A stretch of 52,803 nucleotides of DNA from a virus, in IMG/VR virus record IMGVR_UViG_3300006865_000015, positions 1 through 52,803 of that record; one strand, given 5' to 3'. Position numbers and translations under genes: made by a program. Below the pieces are notes generated by a model. It did no database searches. It was not told where the DNA came from and saw only the letters and a list, made by a program, of their open reading frames with translations. Below, in pieces: positions 22,235 to 32,184 of this stretch. How positions within the stretch are numbered: the first letter of the stretch is position 1; every line of letters starts with the position of its first letter.

Positions 22235-25200
22235 TTAGAACGGTAGGAAGTCTTCATCGAAGTTGTCTTCGATGTTGTCAACTCTCTTGTACGCAGTCGG
22301 CTTGACTTCCGTTTTGTGCGGAGGCTTCTCGCCACGCTCATCCTTTGCCTTCACAGGCGGTTCCCACTTGGGGATGGACTTCAGCGGCTTACTACCACCA
22401 GACGGGCTCATCTGGAACAGGGTGTTTCCAAAGAACTTACCTTGAGTGAAAAGGTTCTTCGCAGTCGCCTTGACACGGCTATCGAAGTTGGCTACCCACG
22501 AGCGGAACTGGTCTTTGGGACCAGCCAGCCGCAGGGACTCTTTCGACAGATAGACCAGCGACTCAAAGTCCTTCGGTGATACCGCAAGGTACTGCCGAGC
22601 ACGGCGCGGCATCTCCGCCGAGGACACCCATCCGTAGCTGCGTGCTTCCTTCAGGATGCCTTCCATCTCAGCGAGGCGTTCTTTCGACAGGGGTTTGCCT
22701 TCATAGGCCGCGCTGCCTGCCCTTTTCTGGAGCTCAGTGTCAAGACGGTCTTGGATCTCGTCAAAGAAGGCTCCTAGCGCGGGGAAGTCGCCACTCTCGC
22801 CGATACCCACGGGCTTGGGCGTGCCAAACGAGCTCACGTTTTTACGGACTCGTTGGAAAGCCTGTTGCTCTGCACCCTTCAACAATCCCTCGAACATGCG
22901 ACCGTAGTCGGCGATCTTCGGGATGGCATTTCGGATGGCCACGTTGTTGTAGGCATTCCGGTAGACTAACGCGCCAAAGGGCGTGCTGATGATCGAATCG
23001 TGAACCCACAGAGCCGGTACCGGAGTCCGAAGACCACGGTTCACGTACAGAGTAGTCCATTTCAGAAGGTCACCGTCCATTGCCTGGATCGGCATCACCG
23101 CCATCATGCGAGACTGGCTCGTGCCAAGTGCGTTCTGAAACAGATCCCACTTCTTAGTGCGCCGCTTAAAGTGCATCTGCGAGCCCTTGGAGAAGCTCGG
23201 TTGATAGGTCAACTCGGTGGATTCAATCTGGACGTCACCACGCGGAGTGCGGAAGACATCAACTTCCCTGTTGGGAAGCTTCATGTACACTTTCTGCCCA
23301 TTAGGCAGGGTCTTCTCAGTGTACGACGAATCATCCACACTCTTGTTGATAGGTTGCAGCCCCGGAGGGCTGAACACAGCTGTGTCTCCGGAGAGACCTT
23401 CCATGTAGACTGCCGTGTCAAGGATAGCCGTGTAGCGCCCAATCGACTTCATCATCTGCGCATACTTCGCGTTGATGATCTCACCCAGGGTAGCCTCAAT
23501 GCCTGCGCCAAGCACACTGTAAGCTTCCTCACGAGTGGGAAACACAGCGTCAAGATGCTCTACAGCAAGGTCTTCAAGCTCAGATGAGTACTCCTCCATG
23601 ATCTCGAACGGATAGTCCTGGAACACAGTGGCATGCTTTGAGTAGGCGTTTTGCATCAAGGGAGCCTTGAAGAAAACGTTGGCCAGCTTCTGGCGTCCCA
23701 TCTTTTCTTCAGCAGCAGCCAAGAAGCTCTTTAAGCCAAGCAGCTTCTCTTTGTCGTCCTTCAGGATGTTACCCAGCTGCAGTTTGATCTTGTTCAGAGC
23801 AGCACCGCGAAGGTCTTCCTGCTTGGGGTTAGCAATACCAAGGCGGATCGCGTTGTCGGTAGAGCCAAAGAACAGAGACTGCAAGAAGATACCGTTCTGG
23901 GTACCGTCATCGAAGTTGTGATGCGTCAGCGCAAGCGGTTGGCCATTCGGGCGAGTCTCTAGCTGGTAGAGATCATCCCACAAGTTCTTCGCACCCATGG
24001 ATTCGCCACGTTCCATTGCGGCAAGGTAGCGAACGATGTCAGCTTCCATGTCCGGGTTGAGCAGCCACTCGTTGTACTGCTTGCCGAGCTCAGCCAGCTT
24101 CGATGCCATCTCAGGACGGTACCTGCGGATGACATCTGCTTCGTGGGTCTTCGTGATGGCCGGTTGAGGGTCGATCGTCGTGTAGTAGGCAACCACAGTC
24201 GTGTACATCAGGCCAATAGCGCCTTGCTCACGCGGGCTCAGAGCCATGAGTGCTTCGTGCTTCTTGTCACCTGGGAGGCGCAGGATGCGGTCGAACTTCT
24301 GCTGGTTGTACTGCACCTTAGTCGCGTTGAACAAGTCTTCCTTGTAGACAATGTCCTGCTTTGCAAGACCCATTGTGTCACGGATCACGTTCTTAGAGGA
24401 CATGTAGTCAGTGTCGAAGTTCGCAGGGAACATCCGCTGGTTCGAGAGAGAGTGCATGTACTTCGTGAAGCGCACTCCCGGTGATCCCTTGATGTTCTGC
24501 ATGTCGAACTCGATCGCCTGGAACTTCTGCAGCATGACTTCTGCCGCATGCTTCCGCTTGAACGACTCGATGTTTTCCGGCTTCACACCATCTTGTCGGA
24601 GATTCTCCGGGAGAGTGGCGTTCGAACGGGCAGCAGCGTAGTCCTTGCGGCCAACGCCATAGCGCTCTGCAAAGACAGAATGACTGAACAACGGGTAGCC
24701 CGTGTCAGGGTCGTTCTCCACCTTGGCAGCAACGTCAGCAAGAGCAATGTCAGCGAACAGGACGTCCTTCTGGCGGAACACCGTGCCTACGCGGCCCATG
24801 ATGTCTTTCACTGCTTCCGCAGCAGACGTAACAAGGCCCTTGGCGCCGAAGCTCTTGGCAGTGAATAGCTGACCTTTATCCAGCAGACCAGCGCCACTCG
24901 GGTTGGGTGTCGTCGAGGATCGGCCCCGAGACTGGTCTCCAAGCATGACTTCAGACATTCGTTCCAGCGAGCGGGCATTCTCTTTAGCATGCTCCGACAT
25001 GGTGACATATGGACGACCCGTGTTCGGATCATGCACAACGACCGCGTCACCTACTTCAATAGCGTCCTGCGCCATGACCTTCGCCAGCTGCTCCACGCTC
25101 TTCGGATCCAGCTTGATACCAGCATTCTTCAGGCCATTCGATGCGAAGTGTTTGATGCTGTTGACATAGTCGCTGAAGAACATACCATCCGGCACGGCAT

Positions 25201-26053
25201 TACCGGTGTGGTCACGCACAATGGCCCGCTCAGCTTTCTTCGATTTGTCTTTGTAGTCAAGCGGCACCTGCATGTTGGCCTTCGCCGAGGCGACACCAAA
25301 CACGGTAGCGATTGTGTTGCGGTCTTCAGGAGAATCGATGCCAGCATCAAACAGAATTTTCAGACCTGCCGCGTAGTGCTGCGTCGGCATGCCCTCTTCC
25401 ATATGTTCCATCGTCACACGGGCATCCGGAGAGAGCAGCGCGGCCTTAGCAGCCAGCACCGTGTTCACCAAAGGCGAGCTAGACTCATCAGCCACACTCT
25501 CGATGAAGTCCTCACCATACTGCTCCGCACGAGTGTTCCCGCTCTCAGTGGCGGCGTTGCGGGCGTTTAGCATGGACTGCGAGGCAAGAATTGCGGTAGA
25601 CGGATCCTGCGCGATGGCCTGGATGTCGCTGGCAATGTCTAGCTGGTTTGCAAGTTCTTGCTGGTACTGGCTGTTGTAGTCCTGCGGCGTGACCGTCCGC
25701 ATAATAGGTGCCCCTGTCATGGGGTCCACTTGCATGTTGCCAGCCTCATCCAGCACAGGCACATCTGTAGTAGCCGCTGCGTAGGGGGAGCGCGACACAG
25801 CAGCAACGTCTTCCATGCTCTGAATTTCTTCAGGCATGTAGGTGGTATCCGGCGTGGGGATCAGTTCAGGGTTGCGAAGCCGGTCGTAGACCAGATCACG
25901 TGGATCATAAGCAGCTACTTCGGGAACCGCAACCGAGGAGTGCATGTCTCCTTCTTGTTGTACCAGAGCGCTGAGGCTCCGCCGTTGCGGAATGAGTTCG
26001 TCTGCCGTCAGGGCAGGCCTTCCGAGTGGCGCACCGCCAGTCTTGATAGCCAT
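22235..26053 (-). CDS. Putative virion RNA polymerase (compact N4 vRNAP-like), 1272 aa
   Basis: Last gene of the structural operon. The middle of the protein carries the single-subunit RNA polymerase motifs in order. SNQRMFP (R540) fits the DxxGR-type loop; motif A is FDDGTQNGIF with D716, matching T7 FDGSCSGI; motif B is FFKAPLMQNAY with K796 and Y804; MPIQAMDGDLL (D993) matches T7 PNFVHSQDGSHL; motif C is WVHDSI with H1018-D1019-S1020. Residues 1-480 and 1060-1272 are extra domains without recognised family. The arginine four residues before the motif B lysine in T7 (R627) is Asn792 here. Its place after the ejection proteins suggests it is packaged and injected to start transcription, as N4 gp50 does, though N4 gp50 is about 3500 aa. 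GAGGAG precedes ATG 26053. Confidence 0.8.
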   Translation of the reverse strand: MAIKTGGAPLGRPALTADELIPQRRSLSALVQQEGDMHSSVAVPEVAAYDPRDLVYDRLRNPELIPTPDTTYMPEEIQSMEDVAAVSRSPYAAATTDVPVLDEAGNMQVDPMTGAPIMRTVTPQDYNSQYQQELANQLDIASDIQAIAQDPSTAILASQSMLNARNAATESGNTRAEQYGEDFIESVADESSSPLVNTVLAAKAALLSPDARVTMEHMEEGMPTQHYAAGLKILFDAGIDSPEDRNTIATVFGVASAKANMQVPLDYKDKSKKAERAIVRDHTGNAVPDGMFFSDYVNSIKHFASNGLKNAGIKLDPKSVEQLAKVMAQDAIEVGDAVVVHDPNTGRPYVTMSEHAKENARSLERMSEVMLGDQSRGRSSTTPNPSGAGLLDKGQLFTAKSFGAKGLVTSAAEAVKDIMGRVGTVFRQKDVLFADIALADVAAKVENDPDTGYPLFSHSVFAERYGVGRKDYAAARSNATLPENLRQDGVKPENIESFKRKHAAEVMLQKFQAIEFDMQNIKGSPGVRFTKYMHSLSNQRMFPANFDTDYMSSKNVIRDTMGLAKQDIVYKEDLFNATKVQYNQQKFDRILRLPGDKKHEALMALSPREQGAIGLMYTTVVAYYTTIDPQPAITKTHEADVIRRYRPEMASKLAELGKQYNEWLLNPDMEADIVRYLAAMERGESMGAKNLWDDLYQLETRPNGQPLALTHHNFDDGTQNGIFLQSLFFGSTDNAIRLGIANPKQEDLRGAALNKIKLQLGNILKDDKEKLLGLKSFLAAAEEKMGRQKLANVFFKAPLMQNAYSKHATVFQDYPFEIMEEYSSELEDLAVEHLDAVFPTREEAYSVLGAGIEATLGEIINAKYAQMMKSIGRYTAILDTAVYMEGLSGDTAVFSPPGLQPINKSVDDSSYTEKTLPNGQKVYMKLPNREVDVFRTPRGDVQIESTELTYQPSFSKGSQMHFKRRTKKWDLFQNALGTSQSRMMAVMPIQAMDGDLLKWTTLYVNRGLRTPVPALWVHDSIISTPFGALVYRNAYNNVAIRNAIPKIADYGRMFEGLLKGAEQQAFQRVRKNVSSFGTPKPVGIGESGDFPALGAFFDEIQDRLDTELQKRAGSAAYEGKPLSKERLAEMEGILKEARSYGWVSSAEMPRRARQYLAVSPKDFESLVYLSKESLRLAGPKDQFRSWVANFDSRVKATAKNLFTQGKFFGNTLFQMSPSGGSKPLKSIPKWEPPVKAKDERGEKPPHKTEVKPTAYKRVDNIEDNFDEDFLPF

Positions 26054-26055
26054 TG

Positions 26056-29000
26056 TTACTCCTCAGTGAGTTGTTTCGCCACACCTTGACCGATCGCCGG
26101 GAATGACCCGACAACAGGAAGTGAACGGAAGATTTGTGCCGTGCCCACCCTAGGATTACCATCCGGGCTGGTCACGTTGTAGACACCACGCACTGCGCGG
26201 TCACCCCATGAAAGAACAGGAGACATGTCCTTAGCGCGATCCCACATTCCAGGGTTCTTACGCTCAGGATAGAGTGGGCTGAACAGGTTGGCAACCGCCT
26301 CGCCCTTGCCAAGCAGACCAGCAGAATACACCGTACGTTGCGCTCTGCGGAGTTCATCTCGAATGAACGGGTTGACACCGTCTTCGTAGGCGAGTTCGTC
26401 CTTCAGAGCATCCGCGAAGGCGGCAAACATCAGAGCAGTACCGATGGTCACAAACGCTTGGTAGCGCATTGCGGCTGAACCTTCCTTGATGTAGTTCTTG
26501 TAGAGATTCGGCAGGACGGTGGTAGTCTGAGCAGCCACGAATCGAGTCATTGCAGTGATGATTCGGAAGCGCGGATCGTAGTAGTACTTCGGCAGGTTGT
26601 GTGCCTGCGGGTTGACGATCTTCGAGTCGATAAAGTTAGAGAGGGCACTGAGGATGTTCTCCTGCACATCTCGCTCGGCAGCATCGACATCTTGGGCCTG
26701 CAGCCAGTCCGTAGCAAACAACGCGTTGGACTCTACCTTATGAGCATCAAGGAAATCTAGCACAGCAGGAACATTCATCCCGAACTGTGTCAGCTCCTTG
26801 ACAGCCTGCGCTTGCTCGTTGGTGAGGCCCGTGTAGTAGAGGATCTGCTGCGTGCGCGTTTGTCTCGGTAACTGCGAGAGAATCCCAAGCTTGTGAATGA
26901 AAGAGTCAGAGGCCATTGCAAGAGCAGCCATACGGTTACCGTCTGTAAGAGCCCGGAGACCGATGATCTCGGCAAAGACCTGCATCATCTTCTTCATGTT
27001 GGCATAGGGAAGCTCGTACTTAGCCTGCGTGTTGTAGCTGGTTTCGTTGTAGCCTAGTCTCTCGAATAGGTTCCGGCCGAAGTCGCGCCGCCACATCGTC
27101 TGGATGTCATCTGCCAATGCCTTCACCTTAGCAGGATCTGCATTAGGATTGGTCATCAGAGCATCGTATCTCTTTTGGAGATCTTCCACCTTGGCGTACT
27201 GTGTTTCAGTGTCGTACACATCACGAGCGTAATGTAGACCCAGTGACGCACTGACCATGCCAGTCGTCTTGTTGAAGTCTGCGCGCCACTCTCGCATGAA
27301 CTCCTTCACGGCAATGTGAGTTTGCTGCACCATCTTGTTGCCAGTCGTGCCGAGCATAGCGATAGCCATCTCAGGCAAACTAGAGATTGTGGCTTTAGCC
27401 AGACCAGCAAGCATCGTAGCAGTGGTTCCCCACCCAAGGGCTTTCTCAATCAGGGGGTAGTCCTTCATCGGGTTGTAGTCACCCATCTCAATAGCATACC
27501 ATGCCTTGACTTGTTCGACAGCGTCCTTGTACTCGGCTTCAGAGTCAAACTCACCCGCCTTGTAGGCTTTCTGCAGCAGGTTGGCTAGCACCTTGCCATC
27601 TTCACCGAGAAACACCCTGTTGGCAATACGGCTGGCGATATTCTGCTTGACAGTTTCCATTGCCGCGAAGATGTTGGGCTCGAACAGGTCGTTCAAGTCC
27701 TTGTTGGCATAGACACCAGTCTTACGCAGCATTTCAGCAGCAGGTGCAGCACGTTCAGGATTACCCGACACGATGCCATCGATCGTCTGAATTGCTTGTC
27801 GCTCAGTCAAGCCCTTATCTTTCAAATGAGCAAGTAGTCGAGCGCGATTCTTGTTGATCTGCGACGGACGGACCAGCGCAGACTGCAGCAGGAAGTCTTG
27901 CTCTGCCAACTCAGGCATCTCAATGCCGAAGCGCGCAGCGGTGTTGATCATGTGGGCACGGTTTTGCTCAACAGTGTCTTTCCACTTCTGCAGGATAGCC
28001 GCGTTAGGATAATCCTCCGGCAATGCCTCTCCTTTGATCCAGAAGTCCTGCGCAGCGTCTCGCAACATGTAAGCAGCTTGATAGGTGTTGGTGCCAAGGC
28101 GAGCAGCCAGCTTGTCCAGCGAATCACCGCTCCATGCCCCGAGCAGCCTCTGCTTGAAACCAGAGTAGTTCTCCCCCGGGAGCAGACCAGAGCCAGACAT
28201 GATGGCCTTCAGGATGCCACGGTACTCTCGGAAGGTGCCATCAGGGCGGGCCACATCACGAGTGATCGTACGGGCGAGACCGCGCACAAGGCGAAGCGGA
28301 TCTGAGATGATCGCACGCATTCCACTCCATGTCCCCGGGTCACCTTCAAGGTCAGACAGCTTCGTCTCAGCATGAATGTTGAAGTGTTGTGCAGCTTCAG
28401 CAATCGACTTGAACTGGCGGCCTTCCTCGCGGATACCCTCAGTCTGCATCTTCGTGTTGAACCGATGATTGTCTTCTTGTGCTCGCTTGTTCGTCTGGAT
28501 AGCGTCGATGGCAGAGTGCCACTGCGCAGTGTCATAGAGACCTTCTCCGAGACGGAAAGCACCACCGATGGCACCACCAGCAAGAGCGGCGTTGATGAGT
28601 TCCGTCTCAAAGTCCTTCTCATAGATCAGGTCTTGAAGAGGCTTCCCCTTCGTTGCGAGCATCTCTAACAACGTCTGAGCAGCTTCAGTACTGCCTTCAG
28701 TGAGGGAACCCGCAGCGAGGGCCAGACTCCCCTTTGCAAGGCGATCTACAGAGGAAAGTTCGCGCTTGGCAAATTCTGCGGAGTGCTCCACAACATCAAG
28801 GATCTCCTTGCGAGTAGCATTGAGCAGGAGCTGGTCTGCTTCTGCGGCAGACTTTGCGATCCCACGCTCCACCAGCATAGCAGTAGCTTCTGCCCGACCC
28901 GCTTTGGTGAGGATGTTCGTACCCATCATTCCGTTCAGACCCACACGATCGAGCACTGCGGAAGGAATCCCGTACATCAGCGCCTTCACGCTGTCCTTCT

Positions 29001-30156
29001 TGTCTTCGGGTTGCTCAGCGTAGTACTGGCCAGAGTAGAGAATTGCAGCAGGCATGGCAGCAGCAATTGGTGCGCCGATGCCCGTTGCGCCAACAGCAGT
29101 GGCCACACCGCCACCAGCCACCAGCGCGGCCATCATCGGAAGGCTAGACGCCAAATTGTTCCCAACGTAGAGAGCCGTGTCAGACACCGTAGACCAGGGG
29201 TCTTTAGTGTCAATGTCTTTGTAGCTGGAGAGTGTCGTCGGTAGATCGCGCTGGAGAATCTTCTCCTTGGTCACGATCTTCTGACCTTTCTCAGACAGCC
29301 AGCTCCACTTAGACTCGTCTCCTACCATCTGAAGGATACCACCAAACGACTGGTAGGCAGACGACAAACCCAGGCTCCAACTAGTCTTCAACTGGTTGCG
29401 TGCCTGATTCATGATATTTCGATCAGGCTGGCGGACATAGACGCCCCCAACAGGATCCTGCGTAGTAGCGGCAATCATGAGGTTCTCACGCTCAGTGGCC
29501 AGCTTAGCCTCAGTCTCCGCCTTGATGTGAGCAGGCGCATCTGGATCGTCCATGATCTTTGACAGACGATTAATCTCCTCGATGCTCTTCTGCACGGCTG
29601 CGATGCCGAGGGAGTTCTTGATACCAGCGTACGCGGCTTCATCCGCAACAACTGCCTTCGGGAAGTAAACCTGCGTTTCGCCTTGCGCTTGCTGCTCCTG
29701 CCTGTCTAGCGCCTTCTTGACCACAGGGTTGTGGCCGCGCAGCGAGGGGAACAAGGTGGCTGCAGCACGCATCGCAGCTTGATCACGAACAACAGACAGA
29801 TCTGTGGAAGGCGTAATGTTGGTGATTCCAAGGAGAGTGGCCTGATCGCCTAGGTTGAGGCCACGAGCGTTGACCTGATCTGACAGGGATCGACCATAGG
29901 GGTCCGTTTTGCCAGTTGGTCGCAGATCCGTGAACCCGCCTTGTTGAGCGAGTTCATTGATCAGTTGAGCGGTATCGTCCCCAGACACCTGCCCAGGAAC
30001 GAAGATGCCACCTTGCACTTTGGCAGTCTCAGGGGCATTCAGCCCGGTAAGACGGTGGCGTTTGCCATCCACTTCAACAGTGTCGGCATCAATCTGCTTG
30101 ACACGAGAGGGATCCACGGGCTTACCGTCAATCGTCAAGATAGCGTTGTTACTCAT
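26056..30156 (-). CDS. Giant internal virion (ejection) protein with N-terminal SNase-like domain, 1366 aa
   Basis: Start placed at ATG 30156 with AGAGGAAC upstream (an in-frame ATG 5 codons earlier is less likely). Residues 1-115 resemble staphylococcal nuclease: IDADTVEV (D23, D25), HRLTGLNAPE (R35, E43) and DPYGRSL (R89), matching the catalytic Arg35, Glu43 and Arg87 of the family; the usual Asp40 is Asn40. Further along are long helical stretches and a hydrophobic segment (ASSLPMMAALVAGGG, ATAVGATGIGAPIAAAMP) able to enter membrane, as in ejected podovirus proteins. Two bases separate its stop from the start of the polymerase gene. Nuclease activity is inferred from residues only. Confidence 0.8.
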   Translation of the reverse strand: MSNNAILTIDGKPVDPSRVKQIDADTVEVDGKRHRLTGLNAPETAKVQGGIFVPGQVSGDDTAQLINELAQQGGFTDLRPTGKTDPYGRSLSDQVNARGLNLGDQATLLGITNITPSTDLSVVRDQAAMRAAATLFPSLRGHNPVVKKALDRQEQQAQGETQVYFPKAVVADEAAYAGIKNSLGIAAVQKSIEEINRLSKIMDDPDAPAHIKAETEAKLATERENLMIAATTQDPVGGVYVRQPDRNIMNQARNQLKTSWSLGLSSAYQSFGGILQMVGDESKWSWLSEKGQKIVTKEKILQRDLPTTLSSYKDIDTKDPWSTVSDTALYVGNNLASSLPMMAALVAGGGVATAVGATGIGAPIAAAMPAAILYSGQYYAEQPEDKKDSVKALMYGIPSAVLDRVGLNGMMGTNILTKAGRAEATAMLVERGIAKSAAEADQLLLNATRKEILDVVEHSAEFAKRELSSVDRLAKGSLALAAGSLTEGSTEAAQTLLEMLATKGKPLQDLIYEKDFETELINAALAGGAIGGAFRLGEGLYDTAQWHSAIDAIQTNKRAQEDNHRFNTKMQTEGIREEGRQFKSIAEAAQHFNIHAETKLSDLEGDPGTWSGMRAIISDPLRLVRGLARTITRDVARPDGTFREYRGILKAIMSGSGLLPGENYSGFKQRLLGAWSGDSLDKLAARLGTNTYQAAYMLRDAAQDFWIKGEALPEDYPNAAILQKWKDTVEQNRAHMINTAARFGIEMPELAEQDFLLQSALVRPSQINKNRARLLAHLKDKGLTERQAIQTIDGIVSGNPERAAPAAEMLRKTGVYANKDLNDLFEPNIFAAMETVKQNIASRIANRVFLGEDGKVLANLLQKAYKAGEFDSEAEYKDAVEQVKAWYAIEMGDYNPMKDYPLIEKALGWGTTATMLAGLAKATISSLPEMAIAMLGTTGNKMVQQTHIAVKEFMREWRADFNKTTGMVSASLGLHYARDVYDTETQYAKVEDLQKRYDALMTNPNADPAKVKALADDIQTMWRRDFGRNLFERLGYNETSYNTQAKYELPYANMKKMMQVFAEIIGLRALTDGNRMAALAMASDSFIHKLGILSQLPRQTRTQQILYYTGLTNEQAQAVKELTQFGMNVPAVLDFLDAHKVESNALFATDWLQAQDVDAAERDVQENILSALSNFIDSKIVNPQAHNLPKYYYDPRFRIITAMTRFVAAQTTTVLPNLYKNYIKEGSAAMRYQAFVTIGTALMFAAFADALKDELAYEDGVNPFIRDELRRAQRTVYSAGLLGKGEAVANLFSPLYPERKNPGMWDRAKDMSPVLSWGDRAVRGVYNVTSPDGNPRVGTAQIFRSLPVVGSFPAIGQGVAKQLTEE

Positions 30157-30194
30157 GGATGTTCCTCTCATGTCTATAGACCCGCAGCGGGCCG

Positions 30195-32171
30195 TTAGGG
30201 TTTCTTAGTACGACGATCTTCGATCCAGCGTAGAAAGCCGGTCATTCCGATCTTCCCATCTGCTGCACTTTCGTACCGCTCTCGAACAGAAGCAGGGAGC
30301 TTGTCCCACTCTTTGATGATCTCGTCGCTTGCTTGTTGGACGCCGTAGCTAGGATCAGCAACCTTGTTTTCGGCGATCTTCTTGTTGAGCTCATCTACGA
30401 ACTGGGCATGCGCCGCAGCATTGATCTTACCTGTCTTCGTGCGGAACAGGCCCGTGTCGTTAGGACGCAGTGCCATTACAGCATTCAGGAAGAAAGACTT
30501 CCGCAGGGCTTCACCTGCTACAGCACCATCCGCGATTTGATGCGGCTCCAGGCCTGAGATCGTGATCTCTGCCATCTTCGCAAACTGCGCGGGAGTTACA
30601 TGACGACCGAGTTCATACTTCAGAGAAGCGAACTCATGGGCCAGTGCCTTTGACTGAGCGTCGGCATCTTGGATTCGACCCTTGCCGAACATGGTACGAA
30701 GTTTGGCCTCCAGCATCTGCTGAGTGCTCTTCGTTACGTCCTCGTAGTTCTGACGGAATGCAGTCTTGCTCTCGAACTCAGTAGGATCAATGGGGATCCA
30801 CTTGCCATTCTGAGAGACCATTGCCTGCTTACCACCATCCGTATAGGCCATGACAGCGTCTTTGCCTCGCCAGAAGCCAGCTTCGTGGTTGGTGAACTTC
30901 GTGCTGCTATTCGGGTTACTGCCATCGTCCAGGTCCGGAGACGCTGTCAGCAGCATGTTTGCACGGCGATAGAGCTCCCGCGCGGATTCATACTTGCCTT
31001 GGAGTTCCAGAGCTTTCGCCTTGTTCATCCAGTCGATGGCTTGGGCTTGAATCTCAGGTGCCTTCTTGGCAAGAGCCTTGATCGAATCAGAGTCCATTCG
31101 GCGGAGATCGGCCCGAAGTTCCCGTTGCATCTGAGCCTTGGCAGCTTCTTGTGCCTTGCGCTCTGCAGCCTCTTGCGCACGACGAGCATCGCTAGCTCGG
31201 AGGGTCTCCAAGCCAGCGTACCGGAAGGAGCCACCCACAGAGCCACCCGTCAGGAGGCCACCCGTGGCGATGACTGCGAAACGAGCCAGATCCTTCTTGT
31301 CGAAGAGGCCAGTCGGTCCCCAGAGCTCGCTGATGGCGCTCTCCAGGAAAGATCTCCGCTCAGGGGTATCTTCCTGCGTCGGAAACTGCTCACGGTCTTG
31401 TTGCTGAATCACTTGCAGGTGGTTCCGGATATTCGGTTCCTGCAAGGTGGCTTCGATGCGAGCGGCACGTTCCTCGTCGGTGTCAGGAGCATCCACGGTG
31501 ACTTCTGCGACCGGCGACCGCTTCGGAGGATCTACTCGTTCGAGAGGCATCACAGGGGCTTGGCTGTCCTTGACCATGCGGGCTGCCTCCCTCTGTTTGA
31601 CTTGATTGAACTCGCCAACAGAGAGGTTTTCGTTACCGGGCTCGTAGATCGCCTTCATACCAGCACGACGCAGCGCAACATCCGGCCTTAGACCCCGGCT
31701 CGGAGTGCCAGCAGGGAGGGTGGCCACCGGAGTGGGTTCACCAATCGTAGCACCAGGACTGTCTGTGATTGCGCGACTGCGGGCGAGTTCCCCTTCGAGG
31801 ATCTGCCGAACGCGCGGGTCTTTGGTATTCTCCAGCTCGGCTTTGATTGCGATGACATCAGACGCCGCGCGACGGCGGGCGGCAGCACCAGCATCAAGCT
31901 CTTCTTCTTGCTGAATACTACGAACACGAGCGAGTTCTTCTTGAATCAAGATTCGATCTTCAACATTGGTAACGCTACGAAGATCATTCTCAAGCTGCCT
32001 GACTCTGTCCGCATTGGTCGGTTGAGCAGCGGCGTCTGCTTTGATATCAGCAACGACGTTAATACCCGAATTGCGTTGACCCACCTTGTGTCGGCTAGCA
32101 ATGTCAGAGCCCGTACCAGTCGGAACAAGTTGGAACATACCACGGCCTGCCTCTTGGGCTTCCGGGTACAT
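30195..32171 (-). CDS. Internal virion protein, probably made as a -1 frameshift extension (658 aa from ATG, 678 aa from the slip site)
   Basis: The frame contains ATG 32171 but has no ribosome site there, and it stays protein-like upstream of that ATG (VGPSLLTPEQEAARAEF then NRMYPEAQEAG) back to the slippery site at 32231-32237. A -1 shift would join residues 1-178 of the upstream 184-aa protein to 678 residues of this frame, giving about 856 aa. The sequence is mostly long charged helices, with two similar coiled segments (RVRQLENDLRSVTNVEDRIL and the later IKAELENTKDPRVRQILEGE) and a basic C-terminus. A role as ejection protein is inferred from its place between other internal proteins. 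A true upstream mutation is the alternative explanation. Confidence 0.8.
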   Translation of the reverse strand: MYPEAQEAGRGMFQLVPTGTGSDIASRHKVGQRNSGINVVADIKADAAAQPTNADRVRQLENDLRSVTNVEDRILIQEELARVRSIQQEEELDAGAAARRRAASDVIAIKAELENTKDPRVRQILEGELARSRAITDSPGATIGEPTPVATLPAGTPSRGLRPDVALRRAGMKAIYEPGNENLSVGEFNQVKQREAARMVKDSQAPVMPLERVDPPKRSPVAEVTVDAPDTDEERAARIEATLQEPNIRNHLQVIQQQDREQFPTQEDTPERRSFLESAISELWGPTGLFDKKDLARFAVIATGGLLTGGSVGGSFRYAGLETLRASDARRAQEAAERKAQEAAKAQMQRELRADLRRMDSDSIKALAKKAPEIQAQAIDWMNKAKALELQGKYESARELYRRANMLLTASPDLDDGSNPNSSTKFTNHEAGFWRGKDAVMAYTDGGKQAMVSQNGKWIPIDPTEFESKTAFRQNYEDVTKSTQQMLEAKLRTMFGKGRIQDADAQSKALAHEFASLKYELGRHVTPAQFAKMAEITISGLEPHQIADGAVAGEALRKSFFLNAVMALRPNDTGLFRTKTGKINAAAHAQFVDELNKKIAENKVADPSYGVQQASDEIIKEWDKLPASVRERYESAADGKIGMTGFLRWIEDRRTKKP

Positions 32172-32184
32172 GCGGTTGAATTCT

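Noticed and set aside
30174-30194. CCCGC-A-GCGGG palindrome before the giant ejection gene
   Set aside because: The loop would be one base, so a stable hairpin is unlikely and no T-run follows.
30669-31691. 340-codon plus-strand open frame
   Set aside because: It is antisense to the internal virion gene and shows no family motif; it follows from codon bias of the real gene.
32080-32171. Lytic transglycosylase motif (GRGMFQLVP) in the frameshift protein
   Set aside because: The expected catalytic Glu-Ser and following conserved blocks are absent, so the resemblance is probably chance.
32171-32173. ATG 32171 as an independent start of the 658-aa protein
   Set aside because: No ribosome site precedes it, and the frame is protein-like upstream; the frameshift explains both facts better. 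It remains possible as a weak internal start.
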